Position numbers and translations under genes: made by a program. A stretch of 64,000 bases of DNA, from NCBI GenBank assembly GCA_963736055.1, contig CAVTNM010000008.1, positions 1,550,001 to 1,614,000 on the forward strand, given 5' to 3'. Under the pieces are notes generated by a model, which saw only the letters and a program-made list of their open reading frames with translations, had not been told where the DNA came from and did no database searches. Shown piece by piece: positions 32,661 through 42,955 of this stretch. The stretch's first letter is position 1. Each line of letters begins with the position of its first letter. This DNA comes from AC-32 sp963736055. GTDB lineage: Bacteria; Actinomycetota; Thermoleophilia; Gaiellales; Gaiellaceae.

Positions 32661-34187
32661 ATGAAGCGCCTGGTGGCACGCCCTGCTCTCCGACTGGGAG
32701 TCGTCGGGGGCGTCGCCTTGGCTCTTGCGGGCTCTGCTCTCGCGTACGTCTGTCACCCCGATCTACGTGGGACTCTCAAGCTGGCAGTTCAGGGACGCGT
32801 CGACGGCTACTCGATGCACGGCTCGCGGGTGACGATCGACGTCTGGGCGAACGGCTGCGAGCGGCAGGTCGTTTGGAGCCCGCTGGACAGCAAGTCGACG
32901 CGAGGCGGATGCACGGCAGGCGCACCGGCCGTGGACGCAAGGCGAACTGCCCGGAACGGACGCTTCCGCGTCGTCCTCCAGGATGGAAGCGCGGCTGCTG
33001 ACCGTCCTGATCGGCTCGCCGTCTTCGACGCGCGGACCGGCGCAGCACTGCACGCCTGGCCGTTGCCCGCCCCGGCGAGCACCGTCGACCTCGCCCGTGG
33101 GGTTGCGGTGCTGTCGACGTCGAACGGCGTGTACGCCGTCCGCTTGCGAGACGGGCAGAACGCGCTCGTGGGCGTCAAGCGACGTGGGGACTATCCCCAG
33201 ATCGAGTCGCCGGGAGTCGTCTTCCAGGACGACCTCTACAAGCGGGCCGGCGGGCCCTCGCTGCTGAAGTTCGTTCCCTTCGCGACCGTGAGCAACGCCC
33301 TGCGGCCGTCGGGCCCGCTGCGCGTGCCCACGACGATCGGCGACTTCGCCATGGATGGACGCAGCGTTATCTTCGTGAAGCGCGATCCGACCGGGCAGTG
33401 CGATCACATCGGTCTCTGGAGCATCCCCTGGCACTACTCGACCGACCTCATGGACGAGCCGCCGATCTGCCCGGAGGAGCATGCCCCGGGCGGGATCACC
33501 GCGCTCGCCATCGGCGGGCAGTACGTCGAGGTCGTCACGACGTACGGGAAGGAGCGAACGCTCATCTCGAGCACGATCGTCCGGTGCATCGAGAAGGTCG
33601 TGACGAGGAGCCGCCTCGGATCCGGCGCCGTGCGCGCGGTCGCCGCGGACGGCCCGATGATGACCTACGGCACGAGTGCCCGGATCGGGTTCCTGTCGGG
33701 CCAGCACATCACGGGCAAGGCCGAAAGCCCTGCGGCTCCGGTCCAACTCTCCGCAGACAATCGATCGCTCGCCGTGCTCCGCGCAGACCATCGTGTCGAC
33801 ATTCGCACCGGCGATCGCGTGCTTCGAACCATTCCTGCGGCCGGTGTCCGCGCGATCGCCCTTCGTGCCGACAAGCTCGTGATGCTGCGTCCCCGCTCTC
33901 TCGAGGTGTACGACGCGAACTCGGGGCTCAGGCTGCACCGGTGGCTCGTGCCGGCCGGGGTGGCACCTGCCGTGGACGTGCACTTCGGCGTCGCCGTTCT
34001 CACTGCCGGGCGCGACGTTCTCGCGCTCAGGCTCGACACCGGCCGGAAGGCGGTCCTGTTCCGGTCGCCGACGCCGGTACGGGCGCACCTAGATGAAGTC
34101 GGGGTCGTCTACCGCTACAACAGCGGCCGCACCGGCGTCCTGGGCTTCATCCCGTTCACCGTAGTCGAGCAGAAGCTCCGCGCCTGA
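32661..34187 (+). CDS. Secreted beta-propeller-like protein
   Basis: 508 residues. The signal peptide covers about 1-29 (LGVVGGVALALAGSALAY). The mature part shows repeating beta-strand units such as RLAVFDARTGAALHAWPLPA, YAVRLRDGQNALVGVKRRGD and LEVYDANSGLRLHRWLVPAG, the last two flanking ARGVAVLSTSNG and HFGVAVLTAGRD, consistent with a propeller or two related halves. Cys residues occur in CHPD, GCER and GGCT. No enzyme motif is seen. It has a good promoter of its own. Function unknown; extracytoplasmic binding is likely. Confidence 0.8.
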   Translation: MKRLVARPALRLGVVGGVALALAGSALAYVCHPDLRGTLKLAVQGRVDGYSMHGSRVTIDVWANGCERQVVWSPLDSKSTRGGCTAGAPAVDARRTARNGRFRVVLQDGSAAADRPDRLAVFDARTGAALHAWPLPAPASTVDLARGVAVLSTSNGVYAVRLRDGQNALVGVKRRGDYPQIESPGVVFQDDLYKRAGGPSLLKFVPFATVSNALRPSGPLRVPTTIGDFAMDGRSVIFVKRDPTGQCDHIGLWSIPWHYSTDLMDEPPICPEEHAPGGITALAIGGQYVEVVTTYGKERTLISSTIVRCIEKVVTRSRLGSGAVRAVAADGPMMTYGTSARIGFLSGQHITGKAESPAAPVQLSADNRSLAVLRADHRVDIRTGDRVLRTIPAAGVRAIALRADKLVMLRPRSLEVYDANSGLRLHRWLVPAGVAPAVDVHFGVAVLTAGRDVLALRLDTGRKAVLFRSPTPVRAHLDEVGVVYRYNSGRTGVLGFIPFTVVEQKLRA

Positions 34188-34230
34188 GACAGCCGACGGC
34201 GCGCCGTCGCCCACGGTCTATCCTTCGCGC

Positions 34231-35434
34231 GTGCCCACGTACCAGCTCCGAGGCGAGGTTCCGCGCAAGCGGCACATCCAGTTCCGGGACAACGGAACGC
34301 TCCTGACCGAGGAGGTGATGGGCCTCGAGGGCTTCTCGGGGAACGAGTCGATCCTCTACCACCTGACCTCGCCGTGTCGCATCACCGAGCTCGGCGACTT
34401 CGAGCCGATCGAGCGCGACGAGTGGGTGCCCGAGGCGCACGCGCACCGGCACTTCGCGACCATGGGGCTCGAGCCCGAGGGCGACGCGATCACGGGCCGG
34501 CGGCTCCTGATGTGGAACCAGGACGTCGAGATCTCGCTGTGCCGGCCGGACGCAGGAGATGGACTACTTCTTCCGCAACGGCGAGGGGGACGAAGTGATC
34601 TTCGTCCACGAGGGCAGCGGCACGCTGGAGACGATCTTCGGCGACGTGCCCTACGCCGAGGGCGACTACGTCGTCATCCCGCGCGGCACGACCTACCGCT
34701 TCCGTGCCGACGGGCCGCAGCGCCAGCTGGTGTTCGAGTCGCCCGGGCTGATCGAGATCCCGAGCCGCTACCGGAACGAGTACGGCCAGCTGCTCGAGCA
34801 CGCGCCCTTCTACCACCGCGACATCCATCCGCCGACCGAGCTGCACACGCACCGCGACCGGGGCGAGTTCCGCGTCAAGGTGCGGATCCGCGACGGGTAC
34901 CAGACCTACGTCCTCGACTACCACCCCTTCGATGTCGTCGGGTGGGACGGCTACGTGTACCCGTGGACGTTCAACATCAACGACTTCGAGCCGATCACCG
35001 GGCGGATCCACATGCCGCCGCCCTCGCACCAGACCTTCCAGGGGCGCAACTTCGTGATCTGCTCGTTCTGCCCGCGCAAGCTCGACTTCGACCCGCTGGC
35101 GATCCCGATCCCGTACCACCACTCGAACCTGAACTCGGAGGAGATGATCTATTACGTTTCCGGGAACTTCGGGTCGCGTCGCGGGATCGAGGTCGGCTCC
35201 GTGACCCTGCACCCGTCGGGCATCCCGCACGGGCCGCACCCGGGCCTTGCCGAGAAGTCGATCGGCCAGACGGAGACGCACGAGCTCGCGGTGATGTGCG
35301 ACACCTTCCACCCCCTGCGCCTGACGAAGCTCGCGCAAGGGCTCGACGACGGGAAGTACGCGTACTCGTGGCTCGAGGAGCGCGCGCCGGCGGACGCCGA
35401 CGAGGATCCCGCCGGCGTGACCTCGCACTTCTAG
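34231..35434 (+). pseudogene. hmgA: Homogentisate 1,2-dioxygenase interrupted by a +1 frameshift
   Basis: GTG 34231 starts a frame with RGEVPRKRHIQFRDNG and WNQDVEISLCRPDA; the homologous sequence then continues in the +1 frame from about 34556 (EMDYFFRNGEGDEVIFVHEG) to the stop at 35432-35434. One extra base in GCAGGAG (34552-34558) explains it. The metal-site and cupin motifs after the break (HPPTELHTHRDRGEF, YHHSNLNSEEMIYYVSG, LHPSGIPHGPHPG) are intact. TATCCT at 34219-34224 lies 6 nt before the start. If functional it opens the homogentisate ring to maleylacetoacetate. The break may be an assembly error. Confidence 0.85.
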
Positions 35435-36285
35435 CGGGCGAGCGCGTACACGCCCAGCAGGCCGGCGCGGTTGCCGAGGCTGGCCGCTTCCACCCGCGTG
35501 GCGGCTGCGAGCTCGGGCAAGACCCGTGTCGCGATCGAGGCGCGGATCGACTCGAGCAGTGTCTCCCCCCAGGCCGCGGCGACGCCCCCTCCGACCCGGA
35601 GGATCCCTGGGTCGCAGACGGAGACGAGCGCGGCCGCTGCGAACCCGATCGCCGCGAGCGCCTCGTCGAGGAGCTCGCGGGCCCAGGGATCCGTCTCGGC
35701 CTCGCCGAGCACGGTTGCCGGCGAGCCGACCGGCCGCCCGGCCTCCTCGTGGCGTTCGCGAATCGCGCGCCAACCCCCGTAGGCCTCGACGCACCCGCGA
35801 TTCCCGCACGTGCAGCGGCGGCCGCCGGCGCGGAACTGCAGATGTCCGATCTCTCCGGCGCGCGCCGCGCGCGGAACCGCGCCGTCGATGACGTGGCGGC
35901 CCGCGATCCCGGTGCCCAGCTGGACGAGCGCGAGCGTTCCGCCGCCGGCCTCGCCCACCGCCGCGGCGACGAGGTCGTTCTCGAGGACGCGCGGCTTCGG
36001 GAGCTCGGCCTCCAGGAGCTCGAGCACGGAGACGTTGCGGAGCCCGAGGTTCGCGGAGTAGGAGACGAGGCCCCGCCGCGAGTCGACCAGCCCCGGGAGG
36101 CAGAGCCCCCACGGGAGGAGCGCGCGTCCGGCGTGATCCGCGTAGAGGCGCACGAGCTGTGCCACCAGCTCCTCGACCCCCTTCGCGACCGGCTCCCGGG
36201 CGACCTCCTCGATCGTGCCGTCGATCACGACACCCGATTTCACGGAGCTTCCGCCGACGTCGACGGCGAAGAAGGGCTCGGCCAC
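35431..36285 (-). CDS. ROK-family sugar kinase (probably N-acetylglucosamine/glucosamine kinase)
   Basis: 284 residues from GTG 36285. The ATP-binding FFAVDVGGSSVKSGVV opens the protein, LVQLGTGIAGRHVIDG is the second phosphate loop, and the zinc motif CTCGNRGCVE is intact. ROK kinases phosphorylate glucose, GlcNAc or ManNAc. It lies downstream of SIS deaminase, NagA and MurQ on the same strand, so GlcNAc or a related amino sugar is the likely substrate. The long upstream extension of the frame is Arg/Ser-rich antisense-like sequence and was trimmed. Confidence 0.87.
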   Translation of the reverse strand: MAEPFFAVDVGGSSVKSGVVIDGTIEEVAREPVAKGVEELVAQLVRLYADHAGRALLPWGLCLPGLVDSRRGLVSYSANLGLRNVSVLELLEAELPKPRVLENDLVAAAVGEAGGGTLALVQLGTGIAGRHVIDGAVPRAARAGEIGHLQFRAGGRRCTCGNRGCVEAYGGWRAIRERHEEAGRPVGSPATVLGEAETDPWARELLDEALAAIGFAAAALVSVCDPGILRVGGGVAAAWGETLLESIRASIATRVLPELAAATRVEAASLGNRAGLLGVYALAR

Positions 36286-36301
36286 GGCTCGGAGCGGCGC
36301 G

Positions 36302-37381
36302 CTACCGCGCGAGCGTGACCTTGGTGAGGCCGACCGGGCTGTCCGGGTCGAGGCCCTTTGCCTGCGCCAGTGCCCAGGCGAACAGCTGTCCGGGCACGAC
36401 CGAGAGCAGCGGCGAGAGCAACGGCAGCGGCGCCTTCGGCACCGGCAGTGCGTATGCGGCGTCGGCGAGCGCGTCCGCGGCGTTGCCGCTGGCGACGAGA
36501 GTCGCCCCGGCGGCCCGGACACGAGCCGCCGCGTCCACGACCGCAGGGAGCGCCTCGTCGTCGGAGGCGATCGTCCACACCGGAAAGAGCGGGTCGAGCG
36601 CCGCAACGGGACCGTGAGCGAGGTCGGTCGCGGTCAGGGGCTCCGCCGCGATCCTGCAGGTCTCGAGCAGCTTGAGGGCGATCTCGCGGGCGGTTGCGAA
36701 CTCGGTTCCGCGCCCGATCACGAACATCCGTCCGACCGAGGCGAACGGGAGGGCCATCGTGCGTACGTCCCGCTCGAGCGACGGAATCGTCTCCTCGAGA
36801 ATCTCGGCCGTTCGGCGGAGGCCGTCCGCGAACTCCGGGCCCCTGCCGGCGGCGTGCGCGGCGAGAAGGCCGAGCGCGCCGACCTGGTTCAGGTAGGTCT
36901 TCGTCGCGGCGACGGCCTGCTCGTGCCCGGCTCCCAGGGGGAGAACCTCCTCGGCTTCGCCGGCCAGCGCCGACGTGGGGTCGTTCGTGAGCGCGACCGT
37001 GAAGGCGCCTGCCGCCCGTGCGCGCGAGACGAACTCGATCACGTCCTGCGTCTGGCCCGATTGGGAGAGCCCGATCACGGTCGACCCGGCAAGGTCGGGG
37101 CCGCTCTTGTAGTAGACGGTGAGCGTGATCGAGTCGCGCATTGCGGTCCAGCGCGGCAGCAGCCCGAAGGCGTAGACCCCGTAGGAAGCGGCGTTGTCCG
37201 AGGAGCCGTGTCCGACCATGCGCACGGTCGTCGCGCCGCGGTCGCGCGCTGCCGCCGCGATTCGGGCGAAGTCAGCCTCGTGCTCGAGCAGCCCGGCCAG
37301 CGCCTCGGGCTGCCCGCGAATCTCCGAGAGGAAGTGCGCTCCCGGCACCTGCGTCGCCGCCGCGGTCTCAGGCAACGACAC
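36302..37381 (-). CDS. SIS-domain glucosamine-6-phosphate deaminase/isomerase (NagB-II type)
   Basis: 359 residues with two SIS domains, like GlmS without its glutaminase half. VRMVGHGSSDNAASYGVYAF and VIGLSQSGQTQDVIEFV form the first sugar-phosphate site, and LLETCRIAAEPLTATDLAHG and GLDPDSPVGLTKVTLAR complete it. Lacking an N-terminal Cys glutaminase, it probably runs in the deaminating direction, fructose-6-P plus ammonia from GlcN-6-P. It starts at GTG 37381, overlapping nagA by 14 bp. The context (NagA, MurQ, kinase) fits amino-sugar breakdown. Exact isomer substrate is inferred. Confidence 0.85.
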   Translation of the reverse strand: MSLPETAAATQVPGAHFLSEIRGQPEALAGLLEHEADFARIAAAARDRGATTVRMVGHGSSDNAASYGVYAFGLLPRWTAMRDSITLTVYYKSGPDLAGSTVIGLSQSGQTQDVIEFVSRARAAGAFTVALTNDPTSALAGEAEEVLPLGAGHEQAVAATKTYLNQVGALGLLAAHAAGRGPEFADGLRRTAEILEETIPSLERDVRTMALPFASVGRMFVIGRGTEFATAREIALKLLETCRIAAEPLTATDLAHGPVAALDPLFPVWTIASDDEALPAVVDAAARVRAAGATLVASGNAADALADAAYALPVPKAPLPLLSPLLSVVPGQLFAWALAQAKGLDPDSPVGLTKVTLAR

Positions 37382-38459
37382 GGGCCTGGCCGCCGACGAA
37401 GACGCGGTCTATCTCGAGGTTGTCGTCGAGCACGACCACGTCGGCGGGGAAGTCGACCTCGAGCCGGCCGAGCGTGGGCAGCCCGATGACCCGCGCGGGA
37501 ACCGTGCTGGAGGCGGCCAGCGCCTGCTCCAGCGGGACCCCGAGCGCATGCAGGTTCCGCACGGCCTCGATCATCGTGAGGGAGCTTCCGGCGAGAACGC
37601 CTTCCGGGCCGCGAACCGTCCCGTCCCGGACCTCGACCTCGAACCCGCCGAGGAGGTAGGTGCCGTCTCCCATCCCGGCGCCGGCGACGGCGTCCGTGAC
37701 GAGGGCGACGCGGCCGGCCGCGGACTGCCAGACCACTCGGGCCGTCTCCTCGGCGAGGTGGATCCCGTCGAGAATGATCTGGACGACGACGTCCTCGCGC
37801 GCGAGGGCCGCGCCTGCGAGCCCCGGGTCGCGGTGACGGAACGGGCGCATCGCGTTGAAGAGGTGGGTGACGGTCTTGGCGCCGCGGTCGAAGGCGTGCA
37901 GGGCCTGGTCGGACGTCGCGTCGCTGTGGCCGCAGGAGACGGTGATCCCGCGCGCGAGCAGCAGGTCGATCAGCGCGTCCGCACCGGGGAGCTCAGGGGC
38001 GAGCGTCATGAGTCGCACCGGCCCGGCCTCGAGCAGCCGTTCCAGCAGGGCGGGATCGGGATCGCGGCGGGCCGAGGGCGGGTGGATCCCGACCCGGGTC
38101 TTCGCGATGAACGGGCCCTCGAGGTGGGCCCCGAGGATCCGAGGGCCGCCGGTCTCGATGGGCAGCCCGCGCAGGGCTGCGAGGAGGTGACGCTCGGGCG
38201 CCGAGATGAAGGTCGGGAGGTAGGCGGTCACCCCGGTCTCGAGGATGGCCTCGCCGACGCGCCGGTACCCCTCGGCGTCGGCTCCCATCAGATCGACTCC
38301 GGCGAACCCGTTCACCTGGAGGTCGACCATCCCCGGCGCGGCGACTCCGCGGCCGTTGGCCGATCCGAGGCCGTAGGCGGCGATGACGCCGTCGACCACC
38401 TCGACATCACCCGGCACGAACTTGTCGCCGACGAGCGCGGCCTCTACGCCGAGCCTCAT
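37368..38459 (-). CDS. nagA: N-acetylglucosamine-6-phosphate deacetylase
   Basis: 363 residues of amidohydrolase. GMVDLQVNGFAGVDLMGAD is the first metal-binding strand (Asp in place of an HxH, as in many NagA), GAHLEGPFI has the metal Glu, VSCGHSDATSDQALHAF and VTHLFNAMRPFRHRDPG carry the His ligands, and VTDAVAGAGMGDGTY the catalytic Asp. It removes acetate from GlcNAc-6-P. ATG 38459 overlaps the murQ stop by 4 bp (ATGA). Its product feeds the SIS deaminase encoded next. Confidence 0.93.
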   Translation of the reverse strand: MRLGVEAALVGDKFVPGDVEVVDGVIAAYGLGSANGRGVAAPGMVDLQVNGFAGVDLMGADAEGYRRVGEAILETGVTAYLPTFISAPERHLLAALRGLPIETGGPRILGAHLEGPFIAKTRVGIHPPSARRDPDPALLERLLEAGPVRLMTLAPELPGADALIDLLLARGITVSCGHSDATSDQALHAFDRGAKTVTHLFNAMRPFRHRDPGLAGAALAREDVVVQIILDGIHLAEETARVVWQSAAGRVALVTDAVAGAGMGDGTYLLGGFEVEVRDGTVRGPEGVLAGSSLTMIEAVRNLHALGVPLEQALAASSTVPARVIGLPTLGRLEVDFPADVVVLDDNLEIDRVFVGGQARVVA

Positions 38460-39365
38460 CGCTGCAGCGCCGTTCTGATGTCGCCCTTGGCTCGCTCGAG
38501 GCGGGAGCGTGCGGAATCCGCGTCGAGTCCGCCGAGGAGCGAGACGATGGCGACCTTGGCGCTTCCATCTGCCTCCGCGAGCGCCTGTCCGGCCTGCTCT
38601 GCGGAAGCGCCTGTCGAGAGGGTCACGATGCGTCGGGCGCGGGCCTCGAGCTTCTCGTTCGAGGCGCGGACGTCGACCATCAGGTCGTCGAAGGTCTTCC
38701 CGAGCCGGATCATCGCGACCGTCGAGATCGTGTTGAGAACCAGCTTCTGTGCGGTACCGGCCTTCAGGCGCGTCGAGCCGGCCACGAACTCGGGGCCGAC
38801 GACGACCAGGATCTCGTGCTCGGTGAGCCGCGCCAGCTCCGAGTCGGGCGCGGAGACGACGCAGATCGTTAGCGCTTCCGCCGCCGCCGCTGTCTCGAGC
38901 GCGCCGGCGACGTAGGGCGTCCGGCCGCTGGCGCTGACGCCCGACGACGGCGTCGTCGGCGTCGACGGAAAGCTCTCTGACGGCGCTGGCACCTGCCTCG
39001 TCGTCGTCCTCCGCCGCCTCTCGCTCGGGCGAGGAGAGCGTGCCGCCGGCGACGAGCGCCACTACCTGGCCGGGCTCGGTCGAGAAGGTCGCCTCGCACT
39101 CCTCTGCGTCGAGTGCGCCGATCCGCCCGGACGTGCCGGCGCCCACGTAGATCAGGCGCCCACCGCGCCTGAGGCGGTCGACCACGGCGTCGATCGCGCC
39201 CGTGATCGCCGCGGCGGCCGAGCCGACGATCGCCGGGACAACCGCGTCCTCCCGGTTCATCAGCTCCACGAGCTCGTGGGTCGAACGTGCTGCGTAGTCG
39301 GCACCCTCGGGCCGAGACTCGGTCACGAGCCCGTCGAGGCCTTGAAGTCCCTCGCGCGACGCCAT
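38456..39365 (-). pseudogene. murQ: N-acetylmuramic acid 6-phosphate etherase interrupted by a +1 frameshift
   Basis: From ATG 39365: GLVTESRPEGADYAARSTHE, VDRLRRGGRLIYVGAGTSGR and LDAEECEATFSTEP are MurQ signatures. At about 38940-38942 (a run of three G on the coding strand) the homology moves to the +1 frame: GVSASGRTPYVAGALETA, AGSTRLKAGTAQKLVLNT and so on to the stop at 38456. One extra G explains it. MurQ cleaves the lactyl ether of MurNAc-6-P to GlcNAc-6-P, feeding nagA. The gene has its own promoter (39372-39401). The rest of the operon is intact, so a sequencing error is plausible. Confidence 0.87.
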
Positions 39366-39371
39366 GGCCGC

Positions 39372-39406
39372 AGTCTAAGCGCGTGGAAGGGAGGTGGTCA
39401 ATACCA
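39372..39406 (-). promoter_or_regulatory. murQ promoter with overlapping DasR-like operator
   Basis: Reverse strand: -35 TTGACC (39401-39396), 18-bp spacer, -10 TAGACT (39377-39372), then 6 nt to ATG 39365. The -35 lies inside the palindrome TGGTATTGACCA (39395-39406, reverse strand), which matches the DasR/NagR-type core TGGTCTAGACCA at 10 of 12 positions. The GntR protein at 40661 is the likely binder. Confidence 0.6.
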
Positions 39407-39424
39407 GTTACCGCATATTTGCAT

Positions 39425-39460
39425 TGTGGTCTTGCTTTTCGGGTGAACCGGTCCTATCCT
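39425..39460 (+). promoter_or_regulatory. Importer operon promoter with half operator
   Basis: -35 TTGCTT (39432-39437), 17-bp spacer, -10 TATCCT (39455-39460), 13 nt before GTG 39474. TGTGGTCTTG (39425-39434) overlaps the -35 and resembles half of the DasR-like core; the same string recurs at 41472-41481. Confidence 0.6.
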
Positions 39461-39473
39461 TGTCCTCGCGTCC

Positions 39474-40660
<1,187 letters not shown>

Positions 40661-40664
<4 letters not shown>

Positions 40665-41434
40665 CCAAGCAGCGCGAGACGCGTGACCAGGTCTTCGACC
40701 TGATCGATCGGCTCGGCATCGGCGAGGCGATCCCGTCCGAGCGCCAGCTCAGCGCCGACCTCGGCGTCTCGCGCCTCACCGTGCGCGCTGCCCTCGACGA
40801 CCTCGCGCGGGAGGGGTATCTGATCCGCCGCCGCGGCTCGGGCACCTTCGTGAGCGAGCCCAAGATCGCCCAGGAGCTGACGATGACCTCCTTCACGGAG
40901 GACATGCGACGCCGCGGGATGGAGCCGGGCAGCACGACACTCGGGCTGGAGGTCGTCCCCGCCGGAGCCCGCCTCGGCCGTTTTCTCCACGTCTCGCCAT
41001 CGGAGCGGATCGTCGTCGCGAAACGTCTCCGGCTGGCCGACCGGGAATCGATGGCGATCGAGACGCTGCACGTCCGGGAGGCGCTGGTACCGGGCCTCAC
41101 CGCCGGCGATCTCGAGGGGCAATCGTTCTACGAGCTGCTACGCGCCCGCTACGGGATCGTGATCGCCGGCGGGATGCAGACGATCGAGCCGACGGTGACC
41201 AACGAGGAGGAGTCCGACGCGCTCGGCGTGCCCCTGCACTCGCCCGCCTTCCTGTTCGAGCGGGTGACCCGGTCGGAGCGGGGAGAGATCGTCGAGTTCG
41301 TGCACTCGATCTACCGGGGCGACCGGTACCGACTGGTCACCGATTTGACCGCGGTCCCGTCGCCGCACCGGCCGGCACTGGCCGGGATCACGCGCAACGA
41401 CGGCGCTGGTCAAGACCAACGTGGCGGCGCGTGA
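40661..41434 (+). CDS. GntR/HutC-family regulator (DasR/NagR-like)
   Basis: 257 residues from TTG 40661, overlapping the ATPase stop. The N-terminal winged helix is IPSERQLSADLGVSRLTVRA and LIRRRGSGTFVSEP (about 24-69), followed by a UTRA ligand domain (SFTEDMRRRGMEPGSTTLGL, IETLHVREALVPGL, FVHSIYRGDRYRLVTDL). HutC members of this type, such as DasR and NagR, sense GlcN-6-P or GlcNAc-6-P. Its place in the amino-sugar locus and TGGT-N4-ACCA dyads at three promoters support the same role here. Confidence 0.88.
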
Positions 41435-41473
41435 GTCCCGCAAAGCCAGGCCACAGCGCAGATCGCGAGAATG

Positions 41474-41536
41474 TGGTCTTGACATCCAAGGCCAAAGTGT
41501 GCGACTCTGCGCGCCGTGGCCAAGTGGTATGCACCA
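41474..41536 (+). promoter_or_regulatory. Promoter and operators upstream of the solute-binding protein
   Basis: TGGTCTTGACAT (41474-41485) overlaps a perfect -35 TTGACA (41479-41484), and a second dyad, TGGTATGCACCA (41525-41536), lies downstream in the leader. The -10 is weak (GACTCT, 18-bp spacing). Rest of the 188-bp gap: an RBS before 41623, nothing else seen. Confidence 0.5.
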
Positions 41537-41622
41537 ATTAATCGCGGCCGCCGCGCGCCGTTCGAGCAGGCCACCGAGGGAACGGCGAGCGCGGGTCGAC
41601 CGCTAGAGCCAAGGAGATCGAC

Positions 41623-42924
41623 ATGAAAGCACGCATCACTGCCGCAGTCGTTCTCGCGGTCGCACTCGCAGTCGCGGCCTCGACCGCGTCCGGCAGCACA
41701 CGGCATTCGACGAAAAAGGCCGCGGCGAACGAGGTCGTCGTCTGGGTGATGACCGACGCGGAGAACGGTTGGCCGGGTGCACTCGCAGCCGCGAACAACG
41801 CGTTCAAGGCTCAGCACCCCGGCGTCGACGTGAACATCCAGTACCAAAGCTGGGACAGCCTGCTGCAGAAGTTCGACGCGTCGCTCGCCGCGAACAGCGC
41901 GCCCGACGTGATCGAGCTTGGGAACACCCAGACCACGAGCTACATGGCCGCAGGTGCGCTCTCTGCGATCAAGGCGGCGAACTACCCGAACTCGAAGACG
42001 TGGCTCGGTGGCCTCAAGGCCTCCTGTAGCTACAAGGGCAAGCTCTACTGCGTCCCGTACTACGCGGGAGCACGCGCGGTCATCTACCGCAAGGACATGT
42101 ACGCAACCGCCGGGGTCAAGAAGATCCCGACCACGTACTCGCAGTTCCTCTCGGCCGGCAGCAAGCTGATGAAGAAGTTCGGCAAGAACCCGAACTTCTC
42201 CGCCTTCTACGAGCCGGGCCAGAACTGGTACGTGATGATGACGTTCGTCAAGGACTGGGGCGGCGACATCGCCGCGTTCAAGAACGGCAAGTGGAAGGCC
42301 GTCTTCGACTCGCCGAAGGCCGTGCAGGCCCTCACCGCCTACAAGTCGATGGTGCGCAAGTTCTCCCGCGCCTCGAAGACGAACGACGAGGCGCACCCGT
42401 ACCCGAGCATCCCGTTCGCCAAGAACCGCGCTGCCGCGTTCATCGGCAACGGCTGGGAGTGGCCGTACGTGTTCGACCCGAAGGGCGGCGCAGCGCCGAA
42501 GTCGTTCGCGGCCAAGATGGGTGCCTACCCGATGCCGAGCCACATCAAGGGCCGGTTCATGCCGACCTTCCTGGGCGGCTCCGACCTTGCAATCCCGATC
42601 TCGGCCCAGCACAAGAGCCTCGGCGCCGACTGGATCAAGGCGTTCACCGGCACCGCCTCGCAGAAGATCATCGCCAAGGCCGGCAACATCGCCAACACGA
42701 CCACGCTCGCCAACGTGAACAAGAACAATCCGGCGCTCGCGCCATTCGCGAAGGCGGCGAAGTTCAGCTGGTTCATCCCGACGGCCCCGAACTGGGTCAA
42801 CGTCGAGAAGGGCAACGTGCTCAAGGCCATGGGCACGGCGCTCCTGACCAACAAGGGAAGCGTCAAGTCGGTGGCGCACAAGTACAGCCAGCAGGTAACG
42901 AAGATCCTGAACGCCAAGTCGTGA
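41623..42924 (+). CDS. Carbohydrate ABC transporter solute-binding protein (family 1)
   Basis: 433 residues. The signal peptide covers about 1-24 (ARITAAVVLAVALAVAASTA) with no lipobox Cys, so it may be released or held in the envelope rather than lipid-anchored. The mature part is a family 1 sugar-binding fold: VVVWVMTDAENGWPG, APDVIELGNTQTTSYMAAGA, YCVPYYAGARAVIYRKDMYA and FIGNGWEWPYVFDP, similar to NgcE-type GlcNAc/chitobiose proteins. AAGGAG lies about 9 nt before the ATG. Substrate inferred from operon neighbours: amino-sugar oligosaccharide or muropeptide sugar. Confidence 0.9.
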   Translation: MKARITAAVVLAVALAVAASTASGSTRHSTKKAAANEVVVWVMTDAENGWPGALAAANNAFKAQHPGVDVNIQYQSWDSLLQKFDASLAANSAPDVIELGNTQTTSYMAAGALSAIKAANYPNSKTWLGGLKASCSYKGKLYCVPYYAGARAVIYRKDMYATAGVKKIPTTYSQFLSAGSKLMKKFGKNPNFSAFYEPGQNWYVMMTFVKDWGGDIAAFKNGKWKAVFDSPKAVQALTAYKSMVRKFSRASKTNDEAHPYPSIPFAKNRAAAFIGNGWEWPYVFDPKGGAAPKSFAAKMGAYPMPSHIKGRFMPTFLGGSDLAIPISAQHKSLGADWIKAFTGTASQKIIAKAGNIANTTTLANVNKNNPALAPFAKAAKFSWFIPTAPNWVNVEKGNVLKAMGTALLTNKGSVKSVAHKYSQQVTKILNAKS

Positions 42925-42955
42925 CCTGCCCGTCGGGACGCGGGATGCTTCAGCC

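Noticed and set aside
34231..36318. A continuous 695-codon frame from the hmgA start
   Set aside because: Only the first 108 codons are HmgA-like; the rest is out-of-frame and antisense sequence entered because of the +1 shift.
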